From NCBI RefSeq assembly GCF_910591885.1, contig NC_063285.1, positions 11,582,944 through 11,646,943 on the forward strand: a stretch of 64,000 nucleotides of DNA, read 5' to 3'. Of this stretch, positions 14,201 to 27,000 are shown one piece after another (within the stretch, counting starts at the first letter, position 1; every line of letters starts with the position of its first letter). The translations under genes and the position numbers were made by a program. The notes under the pieces are model-generated. The model made no database searches and was not told the DNA's origin. It saw nothing but the letters and a program-made list of their open reading frames with translations. The stretch comes from Bombus terrestris (taxonomy: Eukaryota > Arthropoda > Insecta > Hymenoptera > Apidae).

Positions 14201-15669
14201 TTGACTAAACTTTTTCTCTCATTTATATGTATTTATGTATTTATATCAGTTATTTGTACGGAAATTCTAATTCCTGAAAAAAGCGAGCTTAATACTTAGG
14301 AATCTTTAAATTAGCAATTTTATGGAAGCATAATTAAGGTACTTGTAACACGATAATAGATCTTAAAAGTAAAATACGTTAATAGTCAAAAGTCATAATT
14401 GGTAAAGGGGCTGTATTGTACTTTCTACGCGCGCGCACTGACGAACAATTTAAAAACGGACAATTTAGGAATGCCAATCTCATATTATATACATATTACA
14501 ATTGTACAATGTATACATCGTATGCATTTTGGACGCCGCAATTACCGATACTACATATTTCACATGACTTTTGCTCGAAAACGCAGTCGCAACTGAATTT
14601 TTTCTTCAAAAAGGATCCTTCTAGCCATTTTAAACAACATATTAGTCTTTTAACAACTTTGTAAGAACTGTTTCTTTCGCAATTAATCAAAAAGTCATTC
14701 TACAACGTCCTGCTATAGGGATTATGTGTTAAAACTTTCAACTTTGAAGATGAACAATTCCATTTTGGTAAGGCTGGACTGTCCAAAAATTAAATCATGT
14801 AAATATACAGATAATGTATTAAACAACGTATCATCAAAATTTCGAGAAGATTGTAAGAAAATCGATCTATGCTACAAATACCTTAAATAACAAATATACA
14901 TATCAGGTTCCTCGCTTCAATTTAGGCAATCATACAAACGAATATTATTGCAGTTCGATTGTTGCGGCACAACAAACGCGTCTGATTGGGTCACTATTGG
15001 ACACATGAACGCGAATGACATTCCTCCCTCGTGTTGTATTGATGGAACAGGCGTAGAACCGAAAAATTGCAGTCTTACGTCAGCAGTGGTACACCAGGGT
15101 TGCTATAATAAGTTCCTTTCTTTCGTTAAATCTCATGCTATGCAACTTGGTGGAGTTGGACTCGGCATAGCTTTCGTTCAGGTAATCATTACATTTGGCA
15201 CGTTTGGCACTGATAGTGGCATACATTTGAAAAGCGATAAAATTTTCGAGAAGGCGCCTTTTCAAATTCACATTTTTTAAAATACTAAATACAGGCCTTA
15301 TTAATATAACCACCCTGTGACGAAAAATTGATAGAATTATAAATATAATGCCGCTTTACATGATAAAAACAATTATACCATTATAGCGAATTTGAAATAT
15401 TTTTAGTTGCGCCACTATCAATGTCAAGCAGCGGTATGTGTAAATGAAAAGTAAAAAGTAAAGTAAAATGCGAGAAAGCAGAAACAATTGAGAAATTTAA
15501 ACGAAGATTATAGATTGATGTAACTTTGTTTCTATGTATAATAGATATTTGTCAATTTCAAATATGAAGATAGTCCATCAGATCAGTTTGTTATTTGTTT
15601 CAGGCGATGGGAATCTGCTTCTCAGTTTTCTTAGCTCGATCGATTAGAAACAGTTACGAGTCGGTCTAA
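9848..15669 (+). CDS. Tetraspanin, CD63-like (TSP-2), five coding exons
   Basis: Coding exons: 9848-9925, 13204-13392, 14002-14172, 14954-15181, 15604-15669; total 732 nt, 243 aa, all phase-0 GT-AG introns. The N-terminus MVTTMKLSLGSRCVKYLMFIFNLLFV leads into TM1; exon 2 carries TM2 and GCCGAVRES; exon 3 TM3 and the loop start. Exon 4 has the CCG motif (149-151), a second CC, two more loop cysteines and TM4. The tail ends NSYESV, a YxxPhi motif like that of TSP-1. Exons 2, 3 and 5 have exactly the same lengths (189, 171, 66 nt) as in TSP-1, so the two are duplicates in divergent orientation. The 3.3-kb intron 1 holds a tRNA-Ser gene and long AT microsatellites; intron 2 holds a MITE-like repeat. 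An AATAAA at 16587 is a possible but distant poly(A) signal. Confidence 0.93.
10685..10714. repeat. (TA)n microsatellite in TSP-2 intron 1
   Basis: About 15 TA dinucleotides followed by GTATATAC-like sequence. Similar short TA runs occur near 2334, 17300, 22138, 23000 and 24045. Confidence 0.85.
10967..11264. repeat. Compound microsatellite (ATAAT)n-(GTAAT)n-(TA)n
   Basis: About 200 bp of a perfect 5-bp ATAAT repeat runs to 11167, then changes to GTAAT-type units (to about 11205) and then to (TA)n up to 11264. It lies in intron 1 of TSP-2. The long ORF across it on the minus strand (ILYYI repeats) is an artefact of the 5-bp period. Confidence 0.95.
11525..11606 (-). tRNA. tRNA-Ser(UGA)
   Basis: An 82-nt type II tRNA on the minus strand. 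The acceptor stem pairs GCTGCGG with CCGCAGC, with discriminator G and no encoded CCA. The D-arm holds CCGAGCGGTTAAGG, the anticodon loop is CTTGAAA with anticodon TGA at 11571-11573, and the variable arm is long as in serine tRNAs. The T-arm contains GGTTCGAACC, so internal A and B boxes for RNA polymerase III are intact. No intron is seen. It is antisense to TSP-2, inside its first intron, and decodes UCA codons. Confidence 0.97.
13554..13849. mobile_element. MITE-like element with ~45-bp inverted repeats
   Basis: The left arm (13554-13597, starting GAAAGGGCACATCTC) and the reverse complement of the right arm (13804-13849, starting GAGAAAGGGACACATT) share most bases, including GATTTC.ATGACCTTGAAA. 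The element is about 296 bp, lies wholly inside intron 2 of TSP-2 and has no coding capacity. No clear target-site duplication was found, so its superfamily is unassigned. Confidence 0.6.
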
Positions 15670-16292
15670 TATCTTTTCAGCGATTTGAGAACGTATCACG
15701 TGCATCATGATAAAATGAAGATTAGAAATTAATTCTAAATGAAAGCTATAATCATAGTCCCATTTAAGAAGCGTTAAATGAAAAAGGTATTTTACGTTTC
15801 TAGGATTTACTATCATATTATAATCAAAGGAGCTATTGAATATGGTATGAAGATTGAAATATCTACATATTTCCTTTGTTTTCAATAATTAATGTTTAAT
15901 GAAAAAGTTAATCACGACAAATTGTATATATATATGTGTACCTCTCGAAATCATGTAACTTTTATTTGAAACATTTTTCATTAAAATCATTGCTTACCTT
16001 ATTGTACATTGTAATCGAAGTGGATCCAGTGGATCCAGGCATTTTGGCATTCTAAATCTTGGATTACAAATGTTATATATAAATTAATATTCTACTTACA
16101 ATCCAAATGCAAGATATCATATCGAGCCTAAACACGGCTCTCATGCACTTTGTCTTCCCGAAAGTGCCACAAACTACATGTTTCAGCACTGAGCACGTGA
16201 AAACTTTAGCTTAGCTTTCCGCTGATTTTATGCGACATGCACTATCCACGTACAGAATATTTTCCTTAAAAAAAAAAAAAAAAAAAAAAGGA

Positions 16293-16329
<37 letters not shown>

Positions 16330-18790
16330 GCCTCGATACATTCGAAAAGAAATGGTCACAGAAATAGTTCTGTCGTACATCGTGTCCTTCCTTTCTTTCG
16401 GAACTACTCAGATTATGCTTTATACATTTTTCAATATCATTCAAAACGAAGGAGACATTTGGATATCCAGGTTTTAGTATCCCATCCTGTTTACCGATGC
16501 AGCATATATCTTCAGTGAATATAATACAAAAGTTTTGCGATCTCTATCGGAAGAAATGAAATGTTGTGCATTCAGTTTGTACATGAAATAAAAGAGTAGA
16601 AAATCATTTTTCGTTATTTCATTAAAAGAAGACAAAACAAAAACTTCGTTGTACGTATAATGTACGTATTTCCTTGTATGCGCGATAAATATATGCGCAT
16701 GAAGAGAAAAAAAACTACATTTTTAATTTAAATATTAAACATTTGTTCGATGTTGTAAAGTAATTTAAATTAAATTTTATCATCTAACACAATTTGCCAC
16801 TGGGCAGTCTTTTACAATTTTTCCCATCAATTTTGTTTTTTTTCCATCATATATTTGTCATAGTTCTTCTTTGTTTCTATGTATATTATGATTTAGTTTC
16901 AGACCACCTACTCTATTACTTGTATAAGATAATTGCTATTTTACTGGTCGTTTCCACTTGAATCATGTAATTTTATTAAAAAACGAATTTGAGATAAAAG
17001 AAGACGATTAGAACGCTTGAAGCAACTTAAAGGGAACTTGAACGAAGAAAAGATTCTTGGTTTGAAATAAAATCAAGCACGGTTCGTAATACTTTTCAGA
17101 GTATGAATAATGAACGTGTGCTGAATTACATACCCACATGATAGGACGCATGAGTCATGATCTATGTTTTCACGCATGGGCGTAGCGGCCGGTCGATGTG
17201 CCAATACCGACCATTTGCAGGTTCTTTATGTTACAGCTTGATGCCTAGCATTTTCCTAAATGTCACACGATGTAGATTTGATGATTACGTGACCTACGTG
17301 ATATATATATATATATATATAGCTACATTTAAGCATACAATAAAAGTTGAAAATCGCTGAATATTAGTACTGTTACAAGGGAGATATAAAAAGACACAGT
17401 TTGAAACATAAATATCGATTCGATAATGACACTAGTAAAGCGGCAATTGACTGATAAATCTTGTTACACAATGAAATATTATGAACAATTTATAACTTTA
17501 AGCTTTAATTATACTATATATCGAATACTATGAATAATATTATATGTATACAATACATCATGCAAAAAGGCGTGGGAGTGAATGGTACGTGAAAGAATGG
17601 ATATAAACGATTGAGAATATGTATAACCTACAAGTAATTTCTAGTGACAAATGGATAAACTGTAACTATAAGTAGAATTAATGAAAAAAAAAGAAAAGAA
17701 AATAATAGTTGAAAATGATCCCATTGAAATCGAATAACAAGACTTATTATTATCGTAGGCCATTTCGTATTTTCCATTCACATCCTCATTTTACCCGCGA
17801 AAATTTTACGCAAACCCCGTTATATACATAAAAAGAAGCATAACATAAATATATCAACGTTCCTCAGAATTCAATTGTCAATGACAAAGACGTCGTTTTG
17901 CAACAAACATGTAGTACATATAAAGTGTTATATTAGCGTGTTCATGTTTATGTAAAAAGACAATTTTAGAAATTGCTGGAAATTCTATCCTAATTCCAAG
18001 CGAAAATCCATTTAAAGGATTTTTTTAAAAAGCTGGTGTTTTATACATATGTTGATTAATAGCTTGATGAATTCTTGAACCTTTGACCCCTTAATGACAG
18101 ATGATTGATATTTTTCATTTCACCGGTCTTGCGGCAGTTGCAAAAATTTCCACGAGCTCATATTTCTGTTACGCGACCTCATATGGGATCGGGAATCATA
18201 GTTTAGGAAGAATACAGGGAATAGAAAATCACATCGACAGGGGTAAAAAAAATGTACAAATGTACAATTTAAAAAGATACCGATAACCATGCAATCTCCT
18301 AGAAAAAATGAACTTGAGAAAAAATTCTTTCTCCCACTACATGTACCCCTTGAAATAGTTCAACTTTGTTCAATTTGAGAAGTATTTTCGTATAATCGTA
18401 AATAATTAGCTGATTAATTAGCCGAGACACCTTATTGTATTTAACAGTAGTAATGATATAATCTTAATTCTGGTAATCTAATCCATGTATAACAATATAC
18501 TTAACGTGTTTCCTTTAGTTGAAGTTGTTATTATATTGATACTTAAATTCCTCTGGCTTTATGCAAATGTTTTCAAGGTCTACGTTGTTTTCAATTTGCA
18601 ATAACCAAAACATCGAACATTCTATTGCTACAGTGACGATAACGATGACATAATATTACGATAGGAAATTCTAAATTGTGTGTTACCGTGTTGAATCAAA
18701 TTCTTTAGTTGAAGCTCGCAGCAGAATTAATCTTCCTTTTCACGATTTAATAATTTTTTTTTAGTCAACTGTTATATTTATTATAACGTG
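15670..18790. other. Intergenic region between TSP-2 and TSP-3
   Basis: AT-rich DNA with no supported gene. It includes a poly(A) run with an (AAT)n microsatellite (about 16268-16328) and a short (TA)n at 17301. ORFs of 60-84 codons here show no family features. A GA-rich stretch at about 18838-18881, just upstream of TSP-3, could be a promoter element. Confidence 0.5.
16268..16328. repeat. Poly(A) plus (AAT)n microsatellite
   Basis: About 22 A residues followed, after GG, by roughly 12 AAT units. No coding or transposon context is visible. Confidence 0.9.
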
Positions 18791-19042
18791 TGTTTCCGCG
18801 AATACCTACAAAAACAGACGAGGACGAATAGGTGTTGAGTAAAGAGAAGGAAAGGAGAGAGATAGAGAGAGAAAGAAAATAAACGGATAGATGCTTATAA
18901 AAACAAGTAAGCAGCGCTACGTGTGTCGTCGGTACGTATGCCGCTTTATCAGTAGATAATACGATACATCGAATCAAGTTTAGGTGTTTCCACGTTCAGT
19001 TCCGTAGTGCACCTGCGTGAAAGAGGATTCTCGGACACCAAA

Positions 19043-22000
19043 ATGGCTGCCACACACCTCGACGTTGGCCTACGTTGCATCAAGTACCTGCTTTGCGCGG
19101 TTAACTCCCTCTTTGTGGTCTGTAGCCACATTCTTTTATTTTCTTTTCGCCTATCCTTCGATTATCATACGTCGCGTTTATTAGATACATACAAACCCGA
19201 TTTCTACCTCGACCATTAACCAAGTAAATATTCGTTCGATCAGATCGATATTGATATTTCTTTTCATCCATTTAATCGTGAATTCAACTGTTCACTTTTC
19301 TCATTTTCTTTCCGATTCTAAATGCATCCTCGTGCGTTATTTCTAATTTTCCACCGATATTGCGTTCTTAATCTTTAATTAATTAATCGAGTAACAAGTT
19401 ACGAGTTAATCAAAGTGATGATAATTAATGCAACGTAACCTTCCCGTCAGTACATATATATTATGTATACATATTGAAACATTTATGGATAAATACGAAA
19501 CAAATAAATAGGAAAATAGTAACAAATGCTAGGTAGACGTAATGCAATTTATTTATTTTCACATATTTCTATTTGTTTCTCTATTTTCCTTCAAACAGAT
19601 ATTCACACAAACATAAAGTGAAAAATCTTTATGTAGTATATGGAGTATAATACATATATAATTTCCAATAAGTTACGATCAATCGTATATCAATTATAAT
19701 ATCGTTATAAAAAAAAAAAAAAAAAAAAAACGAACAAAATACCAAAATAATTCAAGATATTTGAAAATAATCGACTAACCTAGTATGTAAGATAACAATT
19801 GACCTATAAAATAGGTCATTTAATAAATGTGATCTACGTTAGTATAACGTGCGAGAAGGTGCCACCTATTTTAGTTGTCCTTCAGGAATAGGCTTATTGT
19901 GTAATTAATTAATTATTTTACATTAGATCCGTGGATTTTACTCTTTTCAGCCGTCTGTATCTTAGTGAGTTGTTGATCAAATTGCTGGCTAATGTATTCG
20001 CATGTATATTTATGCGTGTAACGGAAACTTGAGTAGTTGCATCCTGAAATGCGATTGTATGCGATTAAATGGGCAAGTAATAAGTAAGTACACGTTAATC
20101 GAATCGCGGAGAAAAAATGAGAACGATAAACGGGGTCGAGGTTGACTACGACGATAACCATGGCGACGTCGATTTTCCCTATATTCGGCCCTGAGATTCA
20201 ACAAGTTAGGTCGACCCTCGATATAGACGCGGATCATAGATCTACCCTGTTGTTCGGACGTACAAGAGGATCGATATCGGCTAGGTGAGGTCGTCCCCGA
20301 TGAATTATTACCGTGCAGTAGGTCTGCAACGTCGCGAATCATCAATGTTTGTCCCTTGCCCCCTCTTCCGTTCGTTCGTCATTTTCTTACTCGCTTACAT
20401 TCGACAAACTTCGTACAACGGCCAACCGGTAAATTAAGAAAAGAAAAGAAAAGAATTACATTGCTCATTTTTTACTTTCTATATGAATAAAAATCATCAA
20501 GATACTAGGATATGAATTTTACTAACTAGGGAAATTCGCTCCTTTATAGAATGGAAATAATGTGGTTTCATTGCTCAACGATAAAAAAAAATTGTATGAA
20601 ATAGATCTGCTGTTTCGTGATAGAATGAAAATCCTCATTCTCCGCGATTGGCATCAGAATTGGTAATCGTTATCTTGCAAACGTAAATGACTTGTCTTAT
20701 CAGCTCAGATATTCTTGTAGTCTCATTGGTAACGATAAGCGAATTCCACTGTTTTCTTTCTTGTAAAATGTTGCATTCAGCGGAAAAATACGTATACACT
20801 TTTTAACTGATATTATACGATAAGGGGTTCGACAGCCCCTATTTGATGGGCATAAATATATTTGTACTACCTACATACTACGTAAATATCGTTTAAATAC
20901 AACCACATATAAGTATCATTAATACTTTTCGTAACTTTCAAAAGCTGATATAATTAATTCATTGAGTTTTTAAAAAATAAATATCTTTGACTACCTTTTC
21001 CTTTGTGTAACGGGAATTTTATTCAATCCAAAATAACATTAACCTAGAAGTAATAATTTTAACATTTTGCTCGATTATTCTGCAGAATCTAGATTATTAT
21101 ATTATTTTTCGCTGTCTCCTAGAATGTTCCGTCTATCTTAGGAATAACGATGAAATTCGTGCTCTTGTTTTTGAAAATGAAATTGCAATAAAGAACTCAG
21201 ATGCACATATAAATCGCAAAAGTTCTAATTAATTTGTTTAACTGAAATTTTGTAATATTTTTGTAATATTTTTGCTATGCGTGCCAACTGCTAATTTTTA
21301 TATAGCGTAAATTAAACATTTTGTTCAATATTTTGTAATATCTAGAGGAGATCAATCACGTGAAAAGTGATGCATATTGTTTTCCCAGATTTGTTAGAAA
21401 ATAAGATTTTTCTGCATATTGTACTACAATATCGCGGACGTATAGAATGCTAACGTACAAAATTCTTATTTTATCGATACATAATTTATTATTATTTCCG
21501 TTTGCATTTTTATAATAATTAATTAATAGTGCATTAATAGTGCATAAGGGAAATGAATTTTTTAAATCACTTTGGAAGTTGCAGGTTCAAATATTTTTAT
21601 CATCAAAATCATTAAAGTTATTGCAAGAATGATTGTTGCTCTATGATTAAATATAAGTATCGTAGTATATCGCTAAAGAAAAAGAAAATACAATTTGTTT
21701 TAACATTTGTTTGTATTGTTAGATTTTACGTGTATAATAATTTTAATATCTTACATTTCTTAAAATTCAATACGAACGATGAAAGTTTGTAAGAATATAA
21801 ACTTTTCATGTTAACGAAAGATGTGCTTTATATAAAGCACGGATGTGATTATAATAAAATTAGATAATTTCTACTTTGTACGGGTGTGTCTACTTAAATC
21901 ATATTAAAAATAAAAAAATTTGGAACGTAAGGAATTGATATTATCATCGGCGACATTATAACAATATCAACAATGCCAAAAACTTTGTCATTGACGTTAA

Positions 22001-22133
22001 AAATTAACAAATATATATGAAATATTGAAATCCAATCATGTATTTATCTATATCTATATAAAATATTAATGTGTGTATATTTTTAAGTATTAGTTAAGAA
22101 TTTTATGTTCAATTTCACTGATGTGAAAATACG

Positions 22134-22182
<49 letters not shown>

Positions 22183-23762
22183 ATTAACAATTTGATAGAG
22201 TACTCAACTACTATGAATGCTTTAATAATTCTTGGTAAAATAGTTATTACAATTAATTATCTATATATGAAATAGAAACTCGTAATTTAAAATAAAAATA
22301 TAAAAATAATTTAATTTTCTGCAGTAATATTTTTCACTTATATTATTATAATAGAAATTATTTATTTATAGTTAACGGGGATAATGATAATATCTATTGG
22401 AACAACAATTTATGCTGTCTACGAAGATTTTTCCCATTTTTTGGATCCTAGCTATTTTTCTCCAGCAACCCTCTTAATCGTTGTTGGGATATTTGTTTTT
22501 ATAATAGCTTTCCTGGGTTGTTGCGGAGCTCTTAGAGAGAGCACCTGCATGGTTCTAGTGGTGAGCATCCTAATATTTTTTTTTTCTGTATTATGTGAAG
22601 GTATTGTGTATTAAAATTTGACAAATTTTATGTTATCTCTCTCTTTCTGTTTTATATATTTCGACTTTGCTCGAACAATTTTATGCGTTATTAAATTTAT
22701 TTATCTAATACTAATTTGTTTATTTCTCATTTAATATGTAACAAATAATAAAAATATATTACTATAATTGGATAGTTCGCAGTATCGCTTTCATTAGTTC
22801 TTGTCTTGGAATTGATCGCTGGGATTGCAGCTTATACCCTTCAAGATGGAATAAAAGATCTTCTTGCTGACAAAATTAATGCGACCATGCATCAATATGA
22901 AAACAGTGGCGAAGCTAGGAGTGCCATTGATTTTCTACAATCAAAAGTAATATTTCTATTTCTAGGATACATATAACATATATAAAGACAACTAATTTAT
23001 ATATATATATATATATATATATAGATATTTCTAATTATTTGCACGAGCAGAGACTAAATCAATCTCGTCACGTATTTTGTAAAATTAAAACAGAATATTT
23101 CAAAGATATTTCTAATACTGTTCTTTTTCTACATTACATAATTATCATCTGTCAAAATTACTGATTTGTTAAACATTTAACAAATGTTGTTTACATAATA
23201 GAATATATTATTCAACAGCTCTATTGTTGCGGATACAATGGATACGAAGATTGGGAAGAACAAGGAATGACTATTCCTTTATCTTGTCCTTCCACAGATA
23301 TTAATAAAGCTATTTATGTAACTGGATGTATCGAACGTCTTTCAATTATCATTCACAGGAGTGCTCTTTATATTGGTACTGGAGCTGTAGCCATTGCTCT
23401 TATTCAGGTTAGTATTTATTATGTTTATTCCTAATTTGACATATAATTTAAGATATACTTTATTACTGTTTGATATTGTAACAAATCTAAAATAAATTTA
23501 AATTAGTTGGCATATCAATAAAAATGTAATTCTTCGGTTTTAATCAAGCATTTCATACATTCTAATTTATTTTTAGTTAACTGGAATAATGTTCGCCTGT
23601 ATGCTAGGCCGAGCGATTAGGAGACAAAAAACAGAAAGGGAGAGACGTCGATGGGAATTAAGAGAGAGTTTAGTTAATGGTTACCAACCATTGGGAAAAT
23701 CAGATCCCTTTACCACTTTTCCTGTTGTTTACATGTCCTCTGAACCTTTAAAGAATTCATAG
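19043..23762 (+). CDS. Tetraspanin with four-cysteine loop (TSP-3), five coding exons
   Basis: Coding exons: 19043-19117, 22372-22560, 22776-22946, 23219-23407, 23577-23762; total 810 nt, 269 aa. The start ATGGCTGCC begins MAATHLDVGLRCIKYLLCAV, entering TM1. The first donor is weak (GTG|GTCTGT), so the exon 1 end is inferred from the phase-0 position in the two paralogues. Exon 2 has GCCGALRES, exon 3 TM3 and an NAT glycosylation site. In exon 4 the loop has C148-C149-G150, a single C168 and C182: only four cysteines, unlike TSP-1 and TSP-2. The cytoplasmic tail is long (about 47 residues), basic (ERERRRW), with a YQPL sorting-type motif. Exons 2 and 3 keep the 189/171 nt lengths of its neighbours. 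It resembles CD9/CD151-type rather than CD63-type tetraspanins, but subfamily is uncertain. AATAAA at 24174 is a likely poly(A) signal. Confidence 0.92.
19118..22371. other. Intron 1 of TSP-3, with a GC-richer island
   Basis: A 3.25-kb intron, mostly AT-rich. It contains a poly(A) run at about 19710-19730, (TA)n at 22138-22174 and a GC-richer island (about 20110-20400). The island carries a 110-codon minus-strand ORF from ATG 20342 and a 25-codon plus-strand ORF. Neither matches a known family. The island could be an alternative promoter or exon, or nothing. Confidence 0.35.
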
Positions 23763-24203
23763 AATTCTCTACTTTTGTTATGCATTCTTAATATGAAATA
23801 ATTTTATTTATATTAAAATAGTATCTTTCAATTTCTTGAAGTTCTAAAAGTCAATATCTTTATTTTCTAAAGAAAATTATTTTTTATATTCCCTTCTTCA
23901 ATTCTTGTTAATTAAGATCGATTTTTATATATTGCTCTAAATTTTGATATTTCTTCTCGTCAGTTTCTTTTAAAAATTAAATATCTAATAATAGATATCT
24001 AATTTCATTTATTATTACGTTTCTATAAAACTGTAGCTGTAGATATATATGTATATATATATATATGTGCTTATATTTACTTATATATATATAGAAGGAT
24101 TTAATATATTTTCATAATACATAATGAAACGTACAAATATTTCGTACAAATTTTATATTACATACTTTGTTGGAATAAATTATTTTCAAAGCTTAGTCAC
24201 ACT

Positions 24204-26433
24204 TCATTGAAAGACCGAAGCTCTCTTTAAGAGTTCTTTGACTATTTCATTATTTGTTGAGGTGCATAAATATGGAGGAGTTAATTCGCGATAAGCCAAA
24301 CAAATTCGCTTAGAAGTTATATCTTCTCTTAAAACACAATGTTCCCATTTGTACCTATAAAAGATATAGAAGAGAATCTAGTAATTATGTAAATAATGCA
24401 ATAAAATTCACATTCATTATATTCTATTTTATCTATGTTATAAAATACTTTCACTTAAGTTGTACCTGACAATTAAAATAATTGTATAACTAAATTTGCC
24501 AAACAATTACAGAAATATAATACGATATAGATGTTTAAGTACTATTTCGCCATGTCTGTAAGAAAATTTTCTTGCCTTGCACTATCATAAAGAATCATAA
24601 GCGATCCCTCTGGCATTGGGAGCCTTACAACGATATCTTTATTACTTTCATTTTTATCATTTGTATCAAATTCGAAGCCTTCGAGTATAGTGGAATACTC
24701 TGCAACGCTTTCTAAATTATATTTCGTATCTGGACCATGGTAAGGACTCATTGTTAAAACTGAGTTACCCATGACATTCACAGTAACTATTCTTTCACCC
24801 CAAATCCAGCAGTCATCGATATGTGGATCTATCGAAGCTCCTCGTAGTGGATCATACTCTAAAGTACATTGTTCTATCGTTTGGAAATTATTAAGCAAGG
24901 GTACTTGGCAAAATTTTTGTTGCACAAATTGAGTAGACTTTGGAAAACCATCAAAGGAACCCAACCGAAGCTTTCTTTTCTTGAAGTTGCATTTTGGACC
25001 AAAATTCTGGAGTTTTTAAATTATGTCTTAAATCTTCCTATCTTATCTATTAATAAACTTTATCGATATTTCAAAATTTTATAATAATAAATGTAGTTAT
25101 ATATTATTCTGTTTGAAATACCTGTTTCCTTCTTCCACTCTGAGAAACTTCCCAAGGTATTTTTTCAAGCGCGTTCTTCAATGAATTAACTTCCCAAGGA
25201 TTTAGAAAATCTAGCTTCGTATAAAAGTGAATATAAAACAATATTATCTCAAATATAAATAATAATAATAAAATTATTATTCTGATAATACTTTTTATCA
25301 AGTTCTCTTCGCTAAAAAATCTTTTACTTCTTTTTTTATAATTGGTGGTTGATAATCTCTTGTTATATTCTTAAATGTAAATTAGTTTGAAAGGGAAAAT
25401 TAATGAATAATATTACCATAAAATAGAAATTAAACAATGGAAGGATGTATCGGATACAGGTAAGTAAATACCTTTATATATACACCAGGAAATTCTATGG
25501 CAGTTCCTCGATGATACGGATGATTTTTGTAAAGATCAGCATCCCAACCAGGCCACGATTTGTCACAATTTGGACAATATACATAACTGGAACATTTCTA
25601 AAATATTATAATCCATAATAGTTAATAAGACATAGAAAGAAATTTTAAATGTTATGTGTATAAATTTAATAAAAAAGTAAATTATCTAGTTCAATAACAA
25701 TGTTACTTTTTATATTTTGTACATAAAACAGTAACTTTGTATCATATATACTATCAATGCTACTGTCTACATTAAAAATTACATACTTGCTTTAGAAAAT
25801 CATTTGTTTCTGTGCATTCTATAAAGTCTAGTAAGAATTTCATAATAAAATAAGAGATTTTAATATTCAACATAACAATTATATTATATTAAAAGGTGTA
25901 TTTTAAAGGCATTTTAAAAACTTCACATGTATATATGTGTATATATATAATACAAAGCAACTGAACTGATATTGATATCATATTTTTCAATGGAAAGAAT
26001 GCAAGTAATACTTTCGAATATATACATATATATATATGAACATTGTTGAATATAAAAAGACAAGGAAGAGGTAATTATAAAATCAAAAATTCATTCAAGA
26101 ATGATATAGGGCAATACATAGAAATCATTTACAAAATATTACATATACAAAATATTTTAAATTCTTATTTTTCTTCTTTTCATTGACGGATAAATTAAAT
26201 AATAAATAAATAATTTAAATCTTTTACAAAAAATATTAAAAATAGCGATGCTACCCAAATAAATTAATTGTCCAAGTATATAACATAATACAAAACTTAT
26301 TTGTAAAAAAGACAAACTTTTGGGACATAACCTCAAAATGTGTCTTAAGATTGGGTTTCACAATCTTATGTTCAGTTTCGCAGAGAAGACAAGATCTTAT
26401 TCCCTTGCAACCACAAGATCGCACTGTTTCCAT
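24204..26433 (-). CDS. ALKBH4: ALKBH4-like Fe(II)/2-oxoglutarate dioxygenase, five exons
   Basis: Coding exons on the minus strand: 26332-26433, 25472-25597, 25122-25214, 24576-25006, 24204-24354; total 903 nt, 300 aa. The N-terminus METVRSCGCKGIRSCLLCE matches the cysteine-rich start typical of ALKBH4. Exon 2 adds YVYCPNCDKSWPGWD, exon 3 the dioxygenase entry strand. Exon 4 has GASIDPHIDDCWIWGERI, with the HxD iron ligands (H169, D171). Exon 5 has YKWEHCVLRED with the distal His (H256) and SKRICLAYREL with the arginine for 2-oxoglutarate. Known members act on proteins such as actin and in DNA-adenine demethylation; the substrate here is inferred only. The last intron uses a GC donor (AAG|GCAAGA at 24575), the only one that keeps the frame into the conserved ARYKWEH. 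Its 3' end faces that of TSP-3; AATAAA on the minus strand at 24008-24013 suggests overlapping 3' UTRs. Confidence 0.93.
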
Positions 26434-27000
26434 CCTTTAATAAGTAACAAAGAACCTAAAAATCGTTAAATACTTATTTCGAACTATATTCATATGTACA
26501 TATGCACACATATTTTAGACACATAGTACGTGGAAGTCAGGGAACTAAAGGACAATGTTGATGCGATAGCGTAAGAAGGGCAATACGTTGATTGGGTCTT
26601 CTATACGTGTTAAGTTTATTCGAAATTATTAGAATAATTTACTATCGACTATAAATCTCCTCGTTTATAATAATACTTTTATAATAAACTTTTCAATTGA
26701 TAATCTTTTTACAATCTTCTTTTGACAGAAGATTAGCACCTTGCCAAGTGCATACCAACAGGTATACAAGAACACACGACTTTCGTGCGAGGTTATTTGT
26801 GTTTTAATCATCGTACAATGAGCATCGAAGAATTGAACTTTTTCGAATTAAATTATCAATTTATAATATTTGCGTTATTAATTTGTAACATTCAAGCTAC
26901 TAATTTACAACATTTAAACTATTTTTTTCTAACAATTTACTATTAATTTATTAATCATTTAAACTATTGTAGTATCGTGGACAGATTGTCTAAGAAATAT
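26434..27000. repeat. Upstream of ALKBH4, grading into a diverged satellite monomer
   Basis: The first 250 bp should hold the ALKBH4 promoter. From about 26718 the sequence aligns by eye with the 628-bp satellite found at 28.5-31.7 kb: CACCTTG, ATACCAACAGGTAT and ATCGAAGAATT occur in the same order and spacing, but with many differences. It is an old, diverged outlier copy. Confidence 0.6.
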
